Part shown: one piece after another, positions 35,610-44,046 of the stretch | Position numbering within the stretch: the stretch's first letter is position 1 | How the letters are laid out: each line of letters begins with the position of its first letter | From: CAZTCJ01 sp964612085 | GTDB lineage: Bacteria; Pseudomonadota; Alphaproteobacteria; JAJFIK01 | Length of the DNA: 64,000 nucleotides | Direction of reading: 5' to 3' | Assembly: GCA_964612085.1 (NCBI GenBank) | Contig: CAZTCJ010000008.1 | Coordinates: 1-64,000 of the forward strand | Made by a program: the position numbers and the translations under genes | Notes under the pieces: model-generated | What the model was told of the DNA's origin: nothing | Database searches by the model: none | The model's input: only the letters and a program-made list of their open reading frames with translations

Positions 35610-36494
35610 ATGACCGACCCCACGATCAGCCAGGCCGTACGGGACGCCTACGGACGGGTTGCCCAGGCCGGGATCAGTTCGCGCGACGAGGGCGCGCGGC
35701 GTATCGCGGAAGCGTTCGGCTATTCCGCCCAAGAGCTTGAGAGCATTCCGGCGGACGCCAATATGGGCCTGTCTTGCGGCAATCCGACGGCCATCGCCAG
35801 CCTGCGGGCTGGCGAGACGGTGCTCGATCTGGGGTCGGGCGGCGGGCTCGACGTCTTTCTGGCCGCCAAGGCGGTGGGCGAGACGGGGCGCGCCATCGGT
35901 GTCGATATGACCCAGGCCATGATCGATCTGGCCAGGCGCAATGCGGAGACGGGCGGCTACCGCAATGTGGATTTCCGGTTGGGCTCCATCGAGGAGCTGC
36001 CGCTCAAGGATGCCAGTGTCGATTGCGTCATCAGCAATTGCGTCCTGAACCTGGTGCCGGACAAGGACAAGGCCTTTGCCGAGATTTTCCGCGTGCTCAA
36101 GCCGGGCGGACGGCTGGCCGTCTCCGATATCGCGCTAAAGAAGCCGTTGCCCGAATCGGTCGCCGGTCAGGTCTCGGCCTGGGTCGGCTGTATTGCCGGG
36201 GCCGTTTCGATCGAGGCCAACGAACAGGGTCTGGCGCGGGCCGGGTTCCAGGATGTCCAGGTGATCGACGCGGGCGCGGATCTCAATGCCTACAAGGAGA
36301 TGGAAGGCCAGAACGGCTGTTGCGCGCCCGTGCCCGAAGAGACGGCAACGGCTTGCTGCGGTCCGGCCCCGGCGGCTGAGGCCACGGTGACTGAAGAGAC
36401 GGGCCCCATCCACAAGGATCTGGCCGCTTTGATCGATCAGATCGACCTCAATAGCTTCGCCGCCAGCGTGAAAATCTTCGCCTTGAAACCCTGA
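35610..36494 (+). CDS. arsM: Arsenite S-adenosylmethionine methyltransferase
   Basis: A 294-residue cytosolic enzyme that methylates As(III). Motifs: GLSCGNPTAIASL with the first conserved Cys, SAM site VLDLGSGGGLDVFLAA, DCVISNCVLNLVPDKDKAF with the second Cys, and WVGCIAGAVS with the third Cys that binds arsenic. The C-terminus carries two Cys pairs (NGCCAP, ACCGPAP), common in ArsM. Ribosome site AAAGGAG lies seven bases before the ATG. There is no arsR, acr3/arsB or arsC here; its only partner is the divergent radical SAM gene, which raises the possibility of a further organoarsenical step. A weak hairpin (GGCGG-CGTT-CCGCC) follows the stop. Confidence 0.95.
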   Translation: MTDPTISQAVRDAYGRVAQAGISSRDEGARRIAEAFGYSAQELESIPADANMGLSCGNPTAIASLRAGETVLDLGSGGGLDVFLAAKAVGETGRAIGVDMTQAMIDLARRNAETGGYRNVDFRLGSIEELPLKDASVDCVISNCVLNLVPDKDKAFAEIFRVLKPGGRLAVSDIALKKPLPESVAGQVSAWVGCIAGAVSIEANEQGLARAGFQDVQVIDAGADLNAYKEMEGQNGCCAPVPEETATACCGPAPAAEATVTEETGPIHKDLAALIDQIDLNSFAASVKIFALKP

Positions 36495-36516
36495 TGGCGG
36501 CGTTCCGCCTCCTCTT

Positions 36517-36535
36517 ATGACACTATAAGTGTCAT
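36517..36535. promoter_or_regulatory. 19-bp perfect palindrome, candidate operator
   Basis: ATGACACT-ATA-AGTGTCAT, 8-bp arms and a 3-nt centre, in the 221 bp between arsM and the ICMT-like gene. It resembles a binding site for a dimeric repressor or MerR-like factor. No regulator gene is adjacent. It could also fold as an RNA hairpin, but no T-run follows. Confidence 0.55.
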
Positions 36536-36715
36536 GATCAGCGGCGTCGTGTCGGCTTGTGCCATTCCCGGTCACACTGATGATTGAGGTCGGGGGCGTC
36601 TTGCGGCACAGTCTATGCGGCATTCGCAGCGGCGGACCCAATGGCTACGGGTTGGCCGCATCGTGTCTTGCGAAGCGCGTTCGGGCCGCCGGCCCGGACT
36701 GGGGAGGAGGCAAGC

Positions 36716-37219
36716 ATGAGTGTTTCATCGAACGGCTCCGAGATGCATCGCGACAGTCCGGACGTCTGGGTGCACCCGCCCGTTCTGTTCGGCGTCACCC
36801 TCGTGGCCGGCCTGGTGATCAACTGGTGGCTTGGCTGGGGCTTCGGCAGCTTCGGCGCCGGGCTCGTTCATGAGCCGGGCTGGATCCTGGCAGCCTTGGG
36901 CGTGCTGTTGAGCGGCGGCGGCATTCTGCAATTCGTGACGGCGGGCACCAATCTGCGGACCGATCAGCCGACTCATATGATTGTCACGAACGGGCTTTAC
37001 GCTTATTCGCGCAATCCGATCTATATGGGCATGATCATTTTCGTTGCCGGTCTCGGCCTGGCGTTCAACGCCCCGTTTGTCTTGCTGCTGCTGGTGGGCG
37101 CGGTGCTCATTTTACGGTTCGGCGTCATCGAGGCCGAGGAAGAGTATCTGGAGCAGAAATTCGGCGACCACTATCTTCAGTACAAGTCCGATGTGGGCCG
37201 CTGGATGTTCGGCATATGA
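36716..37219 (+). CDS. Isoprenylcysteine carboxyl methyltransferase-like (ICMT/PEMT family) membrane protein
   Basis: A 167-residue protein with four or five membrane helices. The C-terminal signature GLYAYSRNPIYMGMIIF and the later EAEEEYLEQKFGDHYLQYKSDVGRWMF match the bacterial ICMT/phospholipid methyltransferase fold that binds SAM at the membrane. Bacteria lack prenylated Ras-like proteins, so the natural substrate is unknown (small hydrophobic or membrane molecules are likely). AGGAGG lies before the ATG at 36716, and a strong terminator follows. Its position next to arsM, and a palindrome upstream, make a link to metalloid methylation worth testing. Confidence 0.85.
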   Translation: MSVSSNGSEMHRDSPDVWVHPPVLFGVTLVAGLVINWWLGWGFGSFGAGLVHEPGWILAALGVLLSGGGILQFVTAGTNLRTDQPTHMIVTNGLYAYSRNPIYMGMIIFVAGLGLAFNAPFVLLLLVGAVLILRFGVIEAEEEYLEQKFGDHYLQYKSDVGRWMFGI

Positions 37220-37257
37220 GGCCTAGGGCCTGACGGCCGGATGTGACACCATCTTCA

Positions 37258-37283
37258 GGCGGGACCGTCCGGTCCCGCCTTTT
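37258..37283 (+). terminator. Rho-independent terminator after the ICMT-like gene
   Basis: Perfect 9-bp stem GGCGGGACC / GGTCCCGCC with a 4-nt loop (GTCC), then TTTT (37280-37283). Confidence 0.92.
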
Positions 37284-37351
37284 CCTTGGATTGATAAGGG
37301 GCGGCGCTTCGTATCCGGGTGCCGCAGGACGGCATGGGAGAGGGGCGGGCG

Positions 37352-39451
37352 ATGACCGACAAGCGGGCTGAGGCGAACCGGCGTGAAGCGCTGAAACTGT
37401 TTCTGGCCGGGGCGGGCTGTTACGCGGTGACGGCGGGGCAGACCGCGAGCGCGCAGACCGGCGAAATGGCGGGCCCTTTGGGCCGCTATGTTTTTCCCAA
37501 TGGCGTTGCCTCCGGCGATCCGATGCCGGACGGTGTGGTCCTGTGGACCCGGGTGTTGCCCGCCGATGGCTCCGCTGAGCCGGTGCCCGTCCTCGCGGAA
37601 GTCTCCGAGACGCCCGCCTTCGAGACGATCGTCGCGGCCCAGATCATGGAAGCAACGGCCGGCAGCGACCACACGGTCCGGCTTTTCGTCACAGGGCTCG
37701 CCCCCGATCAGGTCTATTTCTACCGCTTCCGGGCGGGCGGCGATGTGAGCGCGCCGCTGGGACGGACGATCACCGCTCCGGCCCCTGACGATGCCCGGCC
37801 CATCACCTTCGCCACGGCCTCCTGCCAGAATTATCAGTCGGGCAGTTTCGCCGCTTACCGTCATATGCTCCAGGAGGATGAAGCACGCGCGCCGGAGGAC
37901 CGGATCCGCGCGGTCGTCCATATGGGCGATTTCATCTATGAAGCGATCTACCGGATGCCCGATGAGACTGGCGCGCTGCGGCAGTTCGGGGTCCGGGAAG
38001 TGCCGCCTTTCCCCAGCGGCGGCGGCGTCACGGGCGATTATCTCTATGCGCAGACCCTCGATGACTACCGTCATCTGTACAAGACCTATTTGAGCGATCC
38101 GGATCTGATCGCCGCGCGGGCCCGTTGGCCGTTCGTGTGCACCTGGGACGATCATGAGTTCACGAACGATTCCTGGCAAAGCCAGGAGACCTTTATCGGC
38201 GAAGGCAAGCCCGCTCAACGGCGCAAGGTGGCCGCCAATCAGGCCTGGTTCGAATTCATGCCGGCCTTGCTGACGGGCGCGCGGGGTGTGGGCGGCGTCG
38301 CGCCACGGGCGCGGGATTTCAGCTTCGCCGAGGTCGAGGATGCGCCGATCACGGGCGTGGATGAGGACAACCGCAGCCTGGAACCCAACAACCGGGCGGC
38401 CGTGGAGACCCTGACCATCTACCGGTCCCTGCGCTTCGGCGCCCATATGGAACTGGTGGTCTCGGATATGCGCTCCTACCGCTCCGATCATCCGGTGCCG
38501 GAGACTTTGAGCGACAACTGGATCATCGCCGAACGGGCCGGCATGCCCGTCTCGCTCGTGGATGTGCTGGACGCGGGCCGCGAAGCCAATGACGGCAATC
38601 CCCCCGATGAGGTCGACGTGCTGGGCGAGACGGTCGCCAATCCGCGCCGCGCGAGCCCGCCGGGCACCATGATGGGTCCGGATCAAAAGGCCTGGTGGAA
38701 AGCGACCATGGCTAGGTCCGGCGCCACCTGGAAAGTGTGGGCCACATCCGTGCCGGTGATGCCGTTGCGGGTGGACATCTCCAAGGCCGAAGAGAGTTTG
38801 GAAGATGTGGTGATGAGCACCGATGCCTGGGACGGCTATCCCCGGGAGCGGCGGGAACTCGGCGATTTTCTCCATACGGAGGGCATTGGCAATGTCATCG
38901 CCGTGTCCGGCGATCATCATGCGGGCTTTGCGGGCGTTCTCGCCCGCGATTTCTCCACGGATGAAGCCGAGCCGGTCGCGGTGGAATTCTCCACGCCCGG
39001 CATCAGCTCGCCGAGTTTTTACAGCCAGGCACGCATGGTCAGCAGCGACCAGTTTCAGACCCTGGTGGCCTACCGGCCGCTGACCTGGACCGGCCGGGCG
39101 GCCGAGCACGTGGCCAATCTCAACGCGACCTTGCTTTACGGCGTGCGTACCGCCGCCGTCGCCGCCTATACGGGGCTGATCGCGCTCGGGCGCTGGTTCC
39201 GGAACCCTGAACAAAATCCGCATCTGGCGCATATCGATACGGATGCCTATGGCTATACGGTGGTCCGCGTCTCGGCAGGCCGTGCGGATGCGGAACAGGT
39301 GGTGATCGAAGCGCCGCGATTGCGCGACGGTCAGGACGCCACCGTGCGCTACCGGATTCGGTACGGCGTTCCGGCCTGGGCGGGGGGCGAGCCTGCCCGC
39401 CTTGAAGGGCCCGAGTTCACGGGCACGCCGCCCTTTCCCTTCGGGTCCTGA
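37352..39451 (+). CDS. phoD: PhoD-like alkaline phosphatase/phosphodiesterase, Tat-exported
   Basis: A 699-residue periplasmic metallo-phosphatase. The N-terminus NRREALKLFLAGAGCYAV is a twin-arginine signal. The core has AVVHMGDFIYEAIYR, CTWDDHEFTNDSWQ and the late SGDHHAGFAGV, the metal-binding His/Asp motifs of PhoD (calcium/iron type). The N-terminal PhoD-like domain starts at FPNGVASGDPMPDGVVLWTRV. The enzyme cleaves phosphomono- and diesters and is usually induced by phosphate limitation; no clear pho box was placed here. An upstream open start at 37319 is less likely. Convergent with the GT4 gene. Confidence 0.92.
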   Translation: MTDKRAEANRREALKLFLAGAGCYAVTAGQTASAQTGEMAGPLGRYVFPNGVASGDPMPDGVVLWTRVLPADGSAEPVPVLAEVSETPAFETIVAAQIMEATAGSDHTVRLFVTGLAPDQVYFYRFRAGGDVSAPLGRTITAPAPDDARPITFATASCQNYQSGSFAAYRHMLQEDEARAPEDRIRAVVHMGDFIYEAIYRMPDETGALRQFGVREVPPFPSGGGVTGDYLYAQTLDDYRHLYKTYLSDPDLIAARARWPFVCTWDDHEFTNDSWQSQETFIGEGKPAQRRKVAANQAWFEFMPALLTGARGVGGVAPRARDFSFAEVEDAPITGVDEDNRSLEPNNRAAVETLTIYRSLRFGAHMELVVSDMRSYRSDHPVPETLSDNWIIAERAGMPVSLVDVLDAGREANDGNPPDEVDVLGETVANPRRASPPGTMMGPDQKAWWKATMARSGATWKVWATSVPVMPLRVDISKAEESLEDVVMSTDAWDGYPRERRELGDFLHTEGIGNVIAVSGDHHAGFAGVLARDFSTDEAEPVAVEFSTPGISSPSFYSQARMVSSDQFQTLVAYRPLTWTGRAAEHVANLNATLLYGVRTAAVAAYTGLIALGRWFRNPEQNPHLAHIDTDAYGYTVVRVSAGRADAEQVVIEAPRLRDGQDATVRYRIRYGVPAWAGGEPARLEGPEFTGTPPFPFGS

Positions 39452-39468
39452 TCCTTGATCGCGGGGGC

Positions 39469-40521
39469 CTATAGGGTGCTCAGCACGGGCGCCTGATCGG
39501 CCACCTTGCGGTAAAAGGCGAGCGAGTCTCTCAAAAACGCATCTTTGGTGAACTGCGACTCATAAGTGCGCCGTCCCCCTTCGACCACGCGCCGGACCAG
39601 TTCGGGCTCATCGATCAGACGGCGGATGGCATGGGTCAAGGCATCCACATCGTCCGGTTCGATCAGAAGCCCGTTTTCCTCATTCTGGACATAGGCCTTG
39701 GGGCCGGCCGCCGCCGCGGCGATGAGCGGGCGTTCCGCGGCCCAGGCATCGACGGTAACCGTGCCGAACGGTTCGTAGCGAGAAGGAAACGCCACGATAT
39801 CGCAGGCGGCCAGCAGCGAGCCCCGGTCGTCGCGCCAGCCCAGAAACCGCACCCGGTCCTCGATTTCAAGGAGCTTGGCCTGGGTTTCCAACTCTTCGCG
39901 CAACGGGCCGTCACCGGCGATCCACAGATAAGCCTCCGGCACGCGCGCCAGGGCATTGAGCAGCGTATCGAGCCCTTTCTTCCAGTGGAGGCGGGCCAAG
40001 GCCAGCAGCAAGGGCGCGTCCTCCGGCGTGTCGAACAAGTCCCGGGGCGTGGGCTTGGCGTACGGAAACTCCGCATAGGTATGAATGAGGCCGATATTGT
40101 CCGTATCCGCGCCTTGTTCGCGGATATGGCGCACCAGATCCTTGGTCAGGCCCACGTGATAATCGCAATTGTGGAAGCGTTCGAGTTTATAATAGCCGCC
40201 ATACCAGCCGATATTGCGCTCGCGCATGGCGGCGGGCGCGAAGGTGCCCGCCCGGCCCATCCAATATTCGATGACATCGGGCTGAAACTGGCGGATGGCT
40301 TTCAGGATGGTGCGCTGGGTCGGCAGCCGCCACCAGGTGGTGAAGGCGGCGGTGGCGAAGGGGATCTTGCGTTCCTCGAAGCATTTGATGCGGAACGTAT
40401 TGTTGTTGCGCGTCACCACGAACTGGTTGAGCCCGGCATCGTCAAGCGCCAGCACGCTCTCCAGGAAGATATTTTCCGCGCCGCCGGTGGGCGCGCCCGC
40501 CATCACATGCATGACTTTCAT
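39469..40521 (-). CDS. Glycosyltransferase family 4
   Basis: A 350-residue GT-B-fold enzyme. The N-terminal MKVMHVMAGAPTGGAENIFLESV has the Gly-rich GGAE loop, and the C-terminal half shows LALARLHWKKGLDTLLNAL and SRYEPFGTVTVDAWAAERP. The E-x7-E region of GT4 is present with Asp at the second place (EPFGTVTVD). It probably transfers a sugar to lipopolysaccharide or exopolysaccharide; substrate unknown. No other polysaccharide genes lie in the window. It is divergent from the FNR-type gene. Confidence 0.88.
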   Translation of the reverse strand: MKVMHVMAGAPTGGAENIFLESVLALDDAGLNQFVVTRNNNTFRIKCFEERKIPFATAAFTTWWRLPTQRTILKAIRQFQPDVIEYWMGRAGTFAPAAMRERNIGWYGGYYKLERFHNCDYHVGLTKDLVRHIREQGADTDNIGLIHTYAEFPYAKPTPRDLFDTPEDAPLLLALARLHWKKGLDTLLNALARVPEAYLWIAGDGPLREELETQAKLLEIEDRVRFLGWRDDRGSLLAACDIVAFPSRYEPFGTVTVDAWAAERPLIAAAAAGPKAYVQNEENGLLIEPDDVDALTHAIRRLIDEPELVRRVVEGGRRTYESQFTKDAFLRDSLAFYRKVADQAPVLSTL

Positions 40522-40765
40522 GACAAATTCTCAGCCCTTTGGACCTGCTTTTCCATTCGGATCGGCGTCACGATAGTGTCGCGGCAGGTCTGAGACAATG
40601 GCTGACCGTGTCCGGCGGATGCACGGACCCCTTTGGCCGGGCTCCCGGTAAGCGTGTTATATCAAGGGGATGTGGGGCGGGTGCACAGGCTCAAGTAGCA
40701 AGCAGAGGCCTTAACCTATGTTTATTCGGGATGTTTCCTTTTATATATTTTGACATGATGGCTAG

Positions 40766-40779
40766 TTGATTAAGATCAA
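40766..40779. promoter_or_regulatory. FNR/FixK box
   Basis: Perfect TTGAT-TAAG-ATCAA, the canonical FNR-type site, ending 10 nt before the ATG of the regulator gene. A TTGACA-like -35 element lies at 40750-40755, so bound protein would cover the -10 or start region. This suggests autorepression. Confidence 0.85.
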
Positions 40780-40789
40780 ACAGCTGGCG

Positions 40790-41572
40790 ATGAGTGCTGA
40801 GATGACAAACGAGAGCCCAACTGCGGATAGCACCGGAACCTATTGGCAAGCGGCCACTCCCCATGGCGCACGCAACAATCCGTGTGCGGCCTGCACGGTC
40901 CGGCCGTTCGCCATGTGCGGTGCGCTGGAAGACAGCGATCTGGACCGCCTGAATGCGATCTCGGGCACGGTCACGGCTGAAGCATCGCAAGCCATCGTTT
41001 ATGAAGGCGACACTGCGGATTACGTGTTCAACGTGCTGAGCGGTGTCGTGCGCCTGACCAAGATGATGTCCGACGGCCGCCGTCAGATCACGGGCTTCCT
41101 GTTTCCTGGCGATTTCCTGGGCCTATCCGTAAAAGGCATGTATGCCTGTTCGGCCGAGGCGGTGACTGGCGTCAGCCTGTGCCGGTTCGCGCGCAGCCGC
41201 CTGACGACCCTTTACAAGGACCGCCCGGAACTGGAACACCGTCTGCTCGACATGGCCAGCGATGAGCTGGCGCGGACCCAGGATCAGATTCTTCTTCTGG
41301 GCCGCAAGACCGCGCGGGAGCGGGTGGTCTCTTTCCTGCTGCTGTTGAGCGATCAGGCCGAGCGCATCGACCAGCCGGGCAATCCGGTCGACCTGCCCAT
41401 GTCGCGATCGGACATCGCCGATTATCTGGGGCTGACCATTGAGACCGTCAGCCGGACCATGACGGGTCTGGCCAAGGACGGCTTGATCACCTTGCCCAAC
41501 GCCCATAGGGCGGTGCTGGAAGACAAGGCGGCCCTTGAGGCGATCGCCTCCGGCGATGACGGCCTGTCCTGA
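40790..41572 (+). CDS. Crp/Fnr-family oxygen-responsive regulator (FnrL-like)
   Basis: A 260-residue regulator with an N-terminal iron-sulfur motif C-x2-C-x7-C (CAACTVRPFAMC) and a fourth Cys in GMYACSAEAV, as in FnrL-type oxygen sensors. The cyclic-nucleotide-like barrel spans about 50-160. The C-terminal helix-turn-helix contains MSRSDIADYLGLTIETVSRTM; its E-x2-S-R recognition pattern reads the TTGAT-N4-ATCAA site. Such proteins switch on micro-oxic respiration genes when oxygen falls. The perfect FNR box directly upstream indicates self-control. The start is uncertain: ATG at 40790 or 40802, both with weak ribosome sites; the frame opens inside the box at 40766. Confidence 0.92.
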   Translation: MSAEMTNESPTADSTGTYWQAATPHGARNNPCAACTVRPFAMCGALEDSDLDRLNAISGTVTAEASQAIVYEGDTADYVFNVLSGVVRLTKMMSDGRRQITGFLFPGDFLGLSVKGMYACSAEAVTGVSLCRFARSRLTTLYKDRPELEHRLLDMASDELARTQDQILLLGRKTARERVVSFLLLLSDQAERIDQPGNPVDLPMSRSDIADYLGLTIETVSRTMTGLAKDGLITLPNAHRAVLEDKAALEAIASGDDGLS

Positions 41573-41690
41573 TCTTTCTCTTTTCCGCCTTTGAGCACTC
41601 CCCCCTTTGTCGGCTAGCATGGTGGGCAGGCCTTCGCGAAGACTTGCCATAAGCGCCAGAAGGCTGGGTTCGGTTGAGGGGAGGGTCAGT

Positions 41691-42692
41691 ATGAGTGCAC
41701 CGTACCGTCTGTTCGGCGGGGAGTTGTCGCCTTATTCCGTCAAGGTGCGCTCCTATCTGCGCTACAAGGGTCTCGCCCATGACTGGATCGTGCGCAGCGG
41801 CGCGCGCGAGGAAGAGTTCCGGCGCCTGGCCAAGCTGCCTTTGATCCCGCTCCTGGTCACGCCCGAGGGCGAAAGCCTTCAGGATTCCACGCCGATCATC
41901 GTCGAGCTGGAACGCCGCCATCCGGAGCCGCCGCTCGATCCGCCCGACGGCGCGCGGGCCTTTCTCTCCGCTCTGATCGAGGAGTATGCGGATGAATGGG
42001 GCAACAAGGCCATGTTCCATTACCGCTGGACCTATGAAGACGACCAGCGCTCGGCCGCCGAACGGATCTGCGCGGAGACCATGCCGGACATGTCCGACCA
42101 GGAACGGGCCCGGGTCGCCGATATGATCCGGAGACGGATGGTAGACCGCCTGTTCTTCGTCGGCTCGCACGAGGGCACCCACGATATAATCGAAGGCAGT
42201 TTCCGCCGCCTGCTGGCGATCCTCGACAGCCATCTGGAGCACCGGCCCTACATGTTCGGCGGACGGCCCTGTCTCGCCGATCTCGGCCTGTTCGGCCAAC
42301 TCTATCAACTGCTCTCCGATCCGACGCCGGGGACTTATCTGCGCCGCCGCCATCCCCGCCTGGTCGGGTATATCGACCGCATGCTTGAGCCTAAGGCGCT
42401 CGGTCCGTTCGAGCCTTTAAAGGCCCTCGAACCGACCTTGAAGCCGCTGCTGTGCGATGAGATCGCAGGCTATTTTCTTCCGTGGTCGGAAGCCAACGCC
42501 CGCGCCATCGCGGAGGGCCAGGAGCGCTTCAGCGTGGTCTTGCGCGGTGCCGTTTTCTCCCAGACGCCGCAGAAATATCATGCGAAATCCCTGTCGGCCT
42601 TGCGGGCCCGCTATGGGGCGCTGAAAGGCGATCCCGAACTGAGCACCCTGCTGGCCGATACGGGGTGCCGTCCCTGGCTGGTGGAAGGGTAG
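41691..42692 (+). CDS. Glutathione S-transferase-like protein
   Basis: A 333-residue protein with a thioredoxin-like N-terminal domain (YRLFGGELSPYSVKVRSYLRYKG, LPLIPLLVTPEGESLQDSTPIIVELER) and a long helical C-terminal domain (about 90-330). The SPYS start and the DSTPI Asp-Ser pair are GST-like, but the protein is longer than a standard GST (about 210-230), with an extra C-terminal region after GRPCLADLGLFGQLYQLLSD. The reaction is unknown. GGGAGGG precedes the ATG. The threonine aldolase gene begins 5 nt after the stop, so they are probably co-transcribed. Confidence 0.8.
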   Translation: MSAPYRLFGGELSPYSVKVRSYLRYKGLAHDWIVRSGAREEEFRRLAKLPLIPLLVTPEGESLQDSTPIIVELERRHPEPPLDPPDGARAFLSALIEEYADEWGNKAMFHYRWTYEDDQRSAAERICAETMPDMSDQERARVADMIRRRMVDRLFFVGSHEGTHDIIEGSFRRLLAILDSHLEHRPYMFGGRPCLADLGLFGQLYQLLSDPTPGTYLRRRHPRLVGYIDRMLEPKALGPFEPLKALEPTLKPLLCDEIAGYFLPWSEANARAIAEGQERFSVVLRGAVFSQTPQKYHAKSLSALRARYGALKGDPELSTLLADTGCRPWLVEG

Positions 42693-42697
42693 AAGGC

Positions 42698-43765
42698 TTG
42701 GATTTTTCCAGCGACAACGCGGCCGGGGCCGCGCCGGCCATCCTGGAGGCGTTGGCCGAAGCCGCCCATGGCACGGCCCCCGCCTATGGCGAGGACCCCC
42801 TGACCAAACGGGTCGAGGCGCGCATCGCCAATCTGTTCGAATGCGATCCGGCGGTCTTTCTGGTGGCGACCGGCAGCGCCGCCAATGCCTTGGCGCTCGC
42901 CACCCTGACCCCGTCCTACGGGGCGGTGCTGTGCCACGAGGCAAGCCACATCCAGATGGACGAATGCGGCGCGCCGGAGTTCTTTAGCGGTGGCGCCAAG
43001 CTGATCCCCTTGCCGGGCTTCGCGGCCAAGCTGACGCCTGAGACGGTGGAAGACGCCTTGCGCTATCTGCCGTCCGGCGTGGTGCACCATGTCCAGGCGC
43101 GCTGTCTGAGCCTGACCCAGTCCACAGAATGTGGCACGGTCTATACGCCGGATGAAATCCGCGCTTTGTGCGATCTGGCCCATGGCCATGGCCTGCGCGT
43201 GCATATGGACGGGGCCCGCTTCGCCAATGCGGCGGTTGCGCTCGGCCTGGCCCCGGCGGATCTGACCTGGCGGGCCGGCGTCGATGTGCTGGTGCTGGGG
43301 GCCACCAAGAACGGCGCGCTGGGGGCCGAGGCCGTTATCTTCTTCGACAAGGCGCTGGCTGGGGATTTCGTCTTCCGGCGCAAACGGGCAGGGCATCTGA
43401 TCTCTAAAAGCCGGTTCATCGCGGCCCAAGTCGATGCCTATCTGGCCGGTGATCTCTGGCTGACTCTCGCCGCCCATGCCAATGACCGGGCCAGGGAACT
43501 GGCGGCGGGCCTGAGCGCCTTGCCCGGCGCGGAGGTGGTTTATCCCTGCCAGGCGAATGAGGTCTTCGCGGCCTTGCCGGATGGCCTCGGCGAGGCGCTG
43601 CTGGCAGCAGGCGCCCGGTTCTACCCCTGGGTGACGCCGGGTGATCCGGCGGCCGGGCGGTTGGTCCGCATGGTGACGTCTTTCCAGACAAGTCCGGAAA
43701 CCGTCAGCCGTTTTCTTCGCACCGCACAATCCGCCGTCGGACAGCTTGACCGGGCAGGCTCCTGA
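42698..43765 (+). CDS. Low-specificity L-threonine aldolase-like PLP enzyme
   Basis: A 355-residue fold-type I PLP enzyme. LDFSSDNAAGAAPAILEAL and CHEASHIQMDECGAPEFFSGG are the N-terminal threonine-aldolase motifs, VHMDGARFANAAV holds the PLP-binding Asp, and LGATKNGALGAEAVIFF holds the lysine that forms the Schiff base. It splits threonine or allo-threonine into glycine and acetaldehyde; beta-elimination is an alternative. No ATG exists at the conserved start. TTG at 42698 follows GAAGG and begins LDFSSDNA directly, so I use it. It follows the GST-like gene after 5 nt. Confidence 0.88.
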   Translation: MDFSSDNAAGAAPAILEALAEAAHGTAPAYGEDPLTKRVEARIANLFECDPAVFLVATGSAANALALATLTPSYGAVLCHEASHIQMDECGAPEFFSGGAKLIPLPGFAAKLTPETVEDALRYLPSGVVHHVQARCLSLTQSTECGTVYTPDEIRALCDLAHGHGLRVHMDGARFANAAVALGLAPADLTWRAGVDVLVLGATKNGALGAEAVIFFDKALAGDFVFRRKRAGHLISKSRFIAAQVDAYLAGDLWLTLAAHANDRARELAAGLSALPGAEVVYPCQANEVFAALPDGLGEALLAAGARFYPWVTPGDPAAGRLVRMVTSFQTSPETVSRFLRTAQSAVGQLDRAGS

Positions 43766-43893
43766 ACCCCTGATTGTGCGGCGCATTCAAGCCTTTGTAA
43801 GAATCCGTCGAAAAATGTGATTACTTGTCATGGGCTTTAACCTTTTCGCCATCATTCGCTGTGCTAGCGTTAACGTCTTGGCCCTAGAAAAGG

Positions 43894-43928
43894 GGTCAGG
43901 CGTGACAGGCGCCGGGACCTGTCTGACC
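43894..43928. repeat. Hairpin in the leader of the host-attachment gene
   Basis: GGTCAG...CTGACC (43894-43899, 43923-43928) with an inner ACAGG/CCTGT pair and an asymmetric bulge. It lies about 120 nt before the ATG, so it may be a leader RNA structure. Confidence 0.4.
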
Positions 43929-44046
43929 AGCGAGGCACTGAAGAAAGGCGGGCGTGGGCTTGTCGGTGCCGTAGCCTGACCTAAGACGACCAAGACCGGT
44001 AAGAACAAAACCTTCAAGGACAAGAATCACAAGGAGACGTTCTAGG

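Noticed and set aside
37223..39232. 669-codon open frame antisense to phoD
   Set aside because: Antisense open frames are expected in high-GC genes; PhoD motifs on the plus strand are complete.
43787..44023. 78-codon minus-strand frame between threonine aldolase and the host-attachment gene
   Set aside because: No ribosome site, and it overlaps the leader hairpin and promoter area of the next gene.
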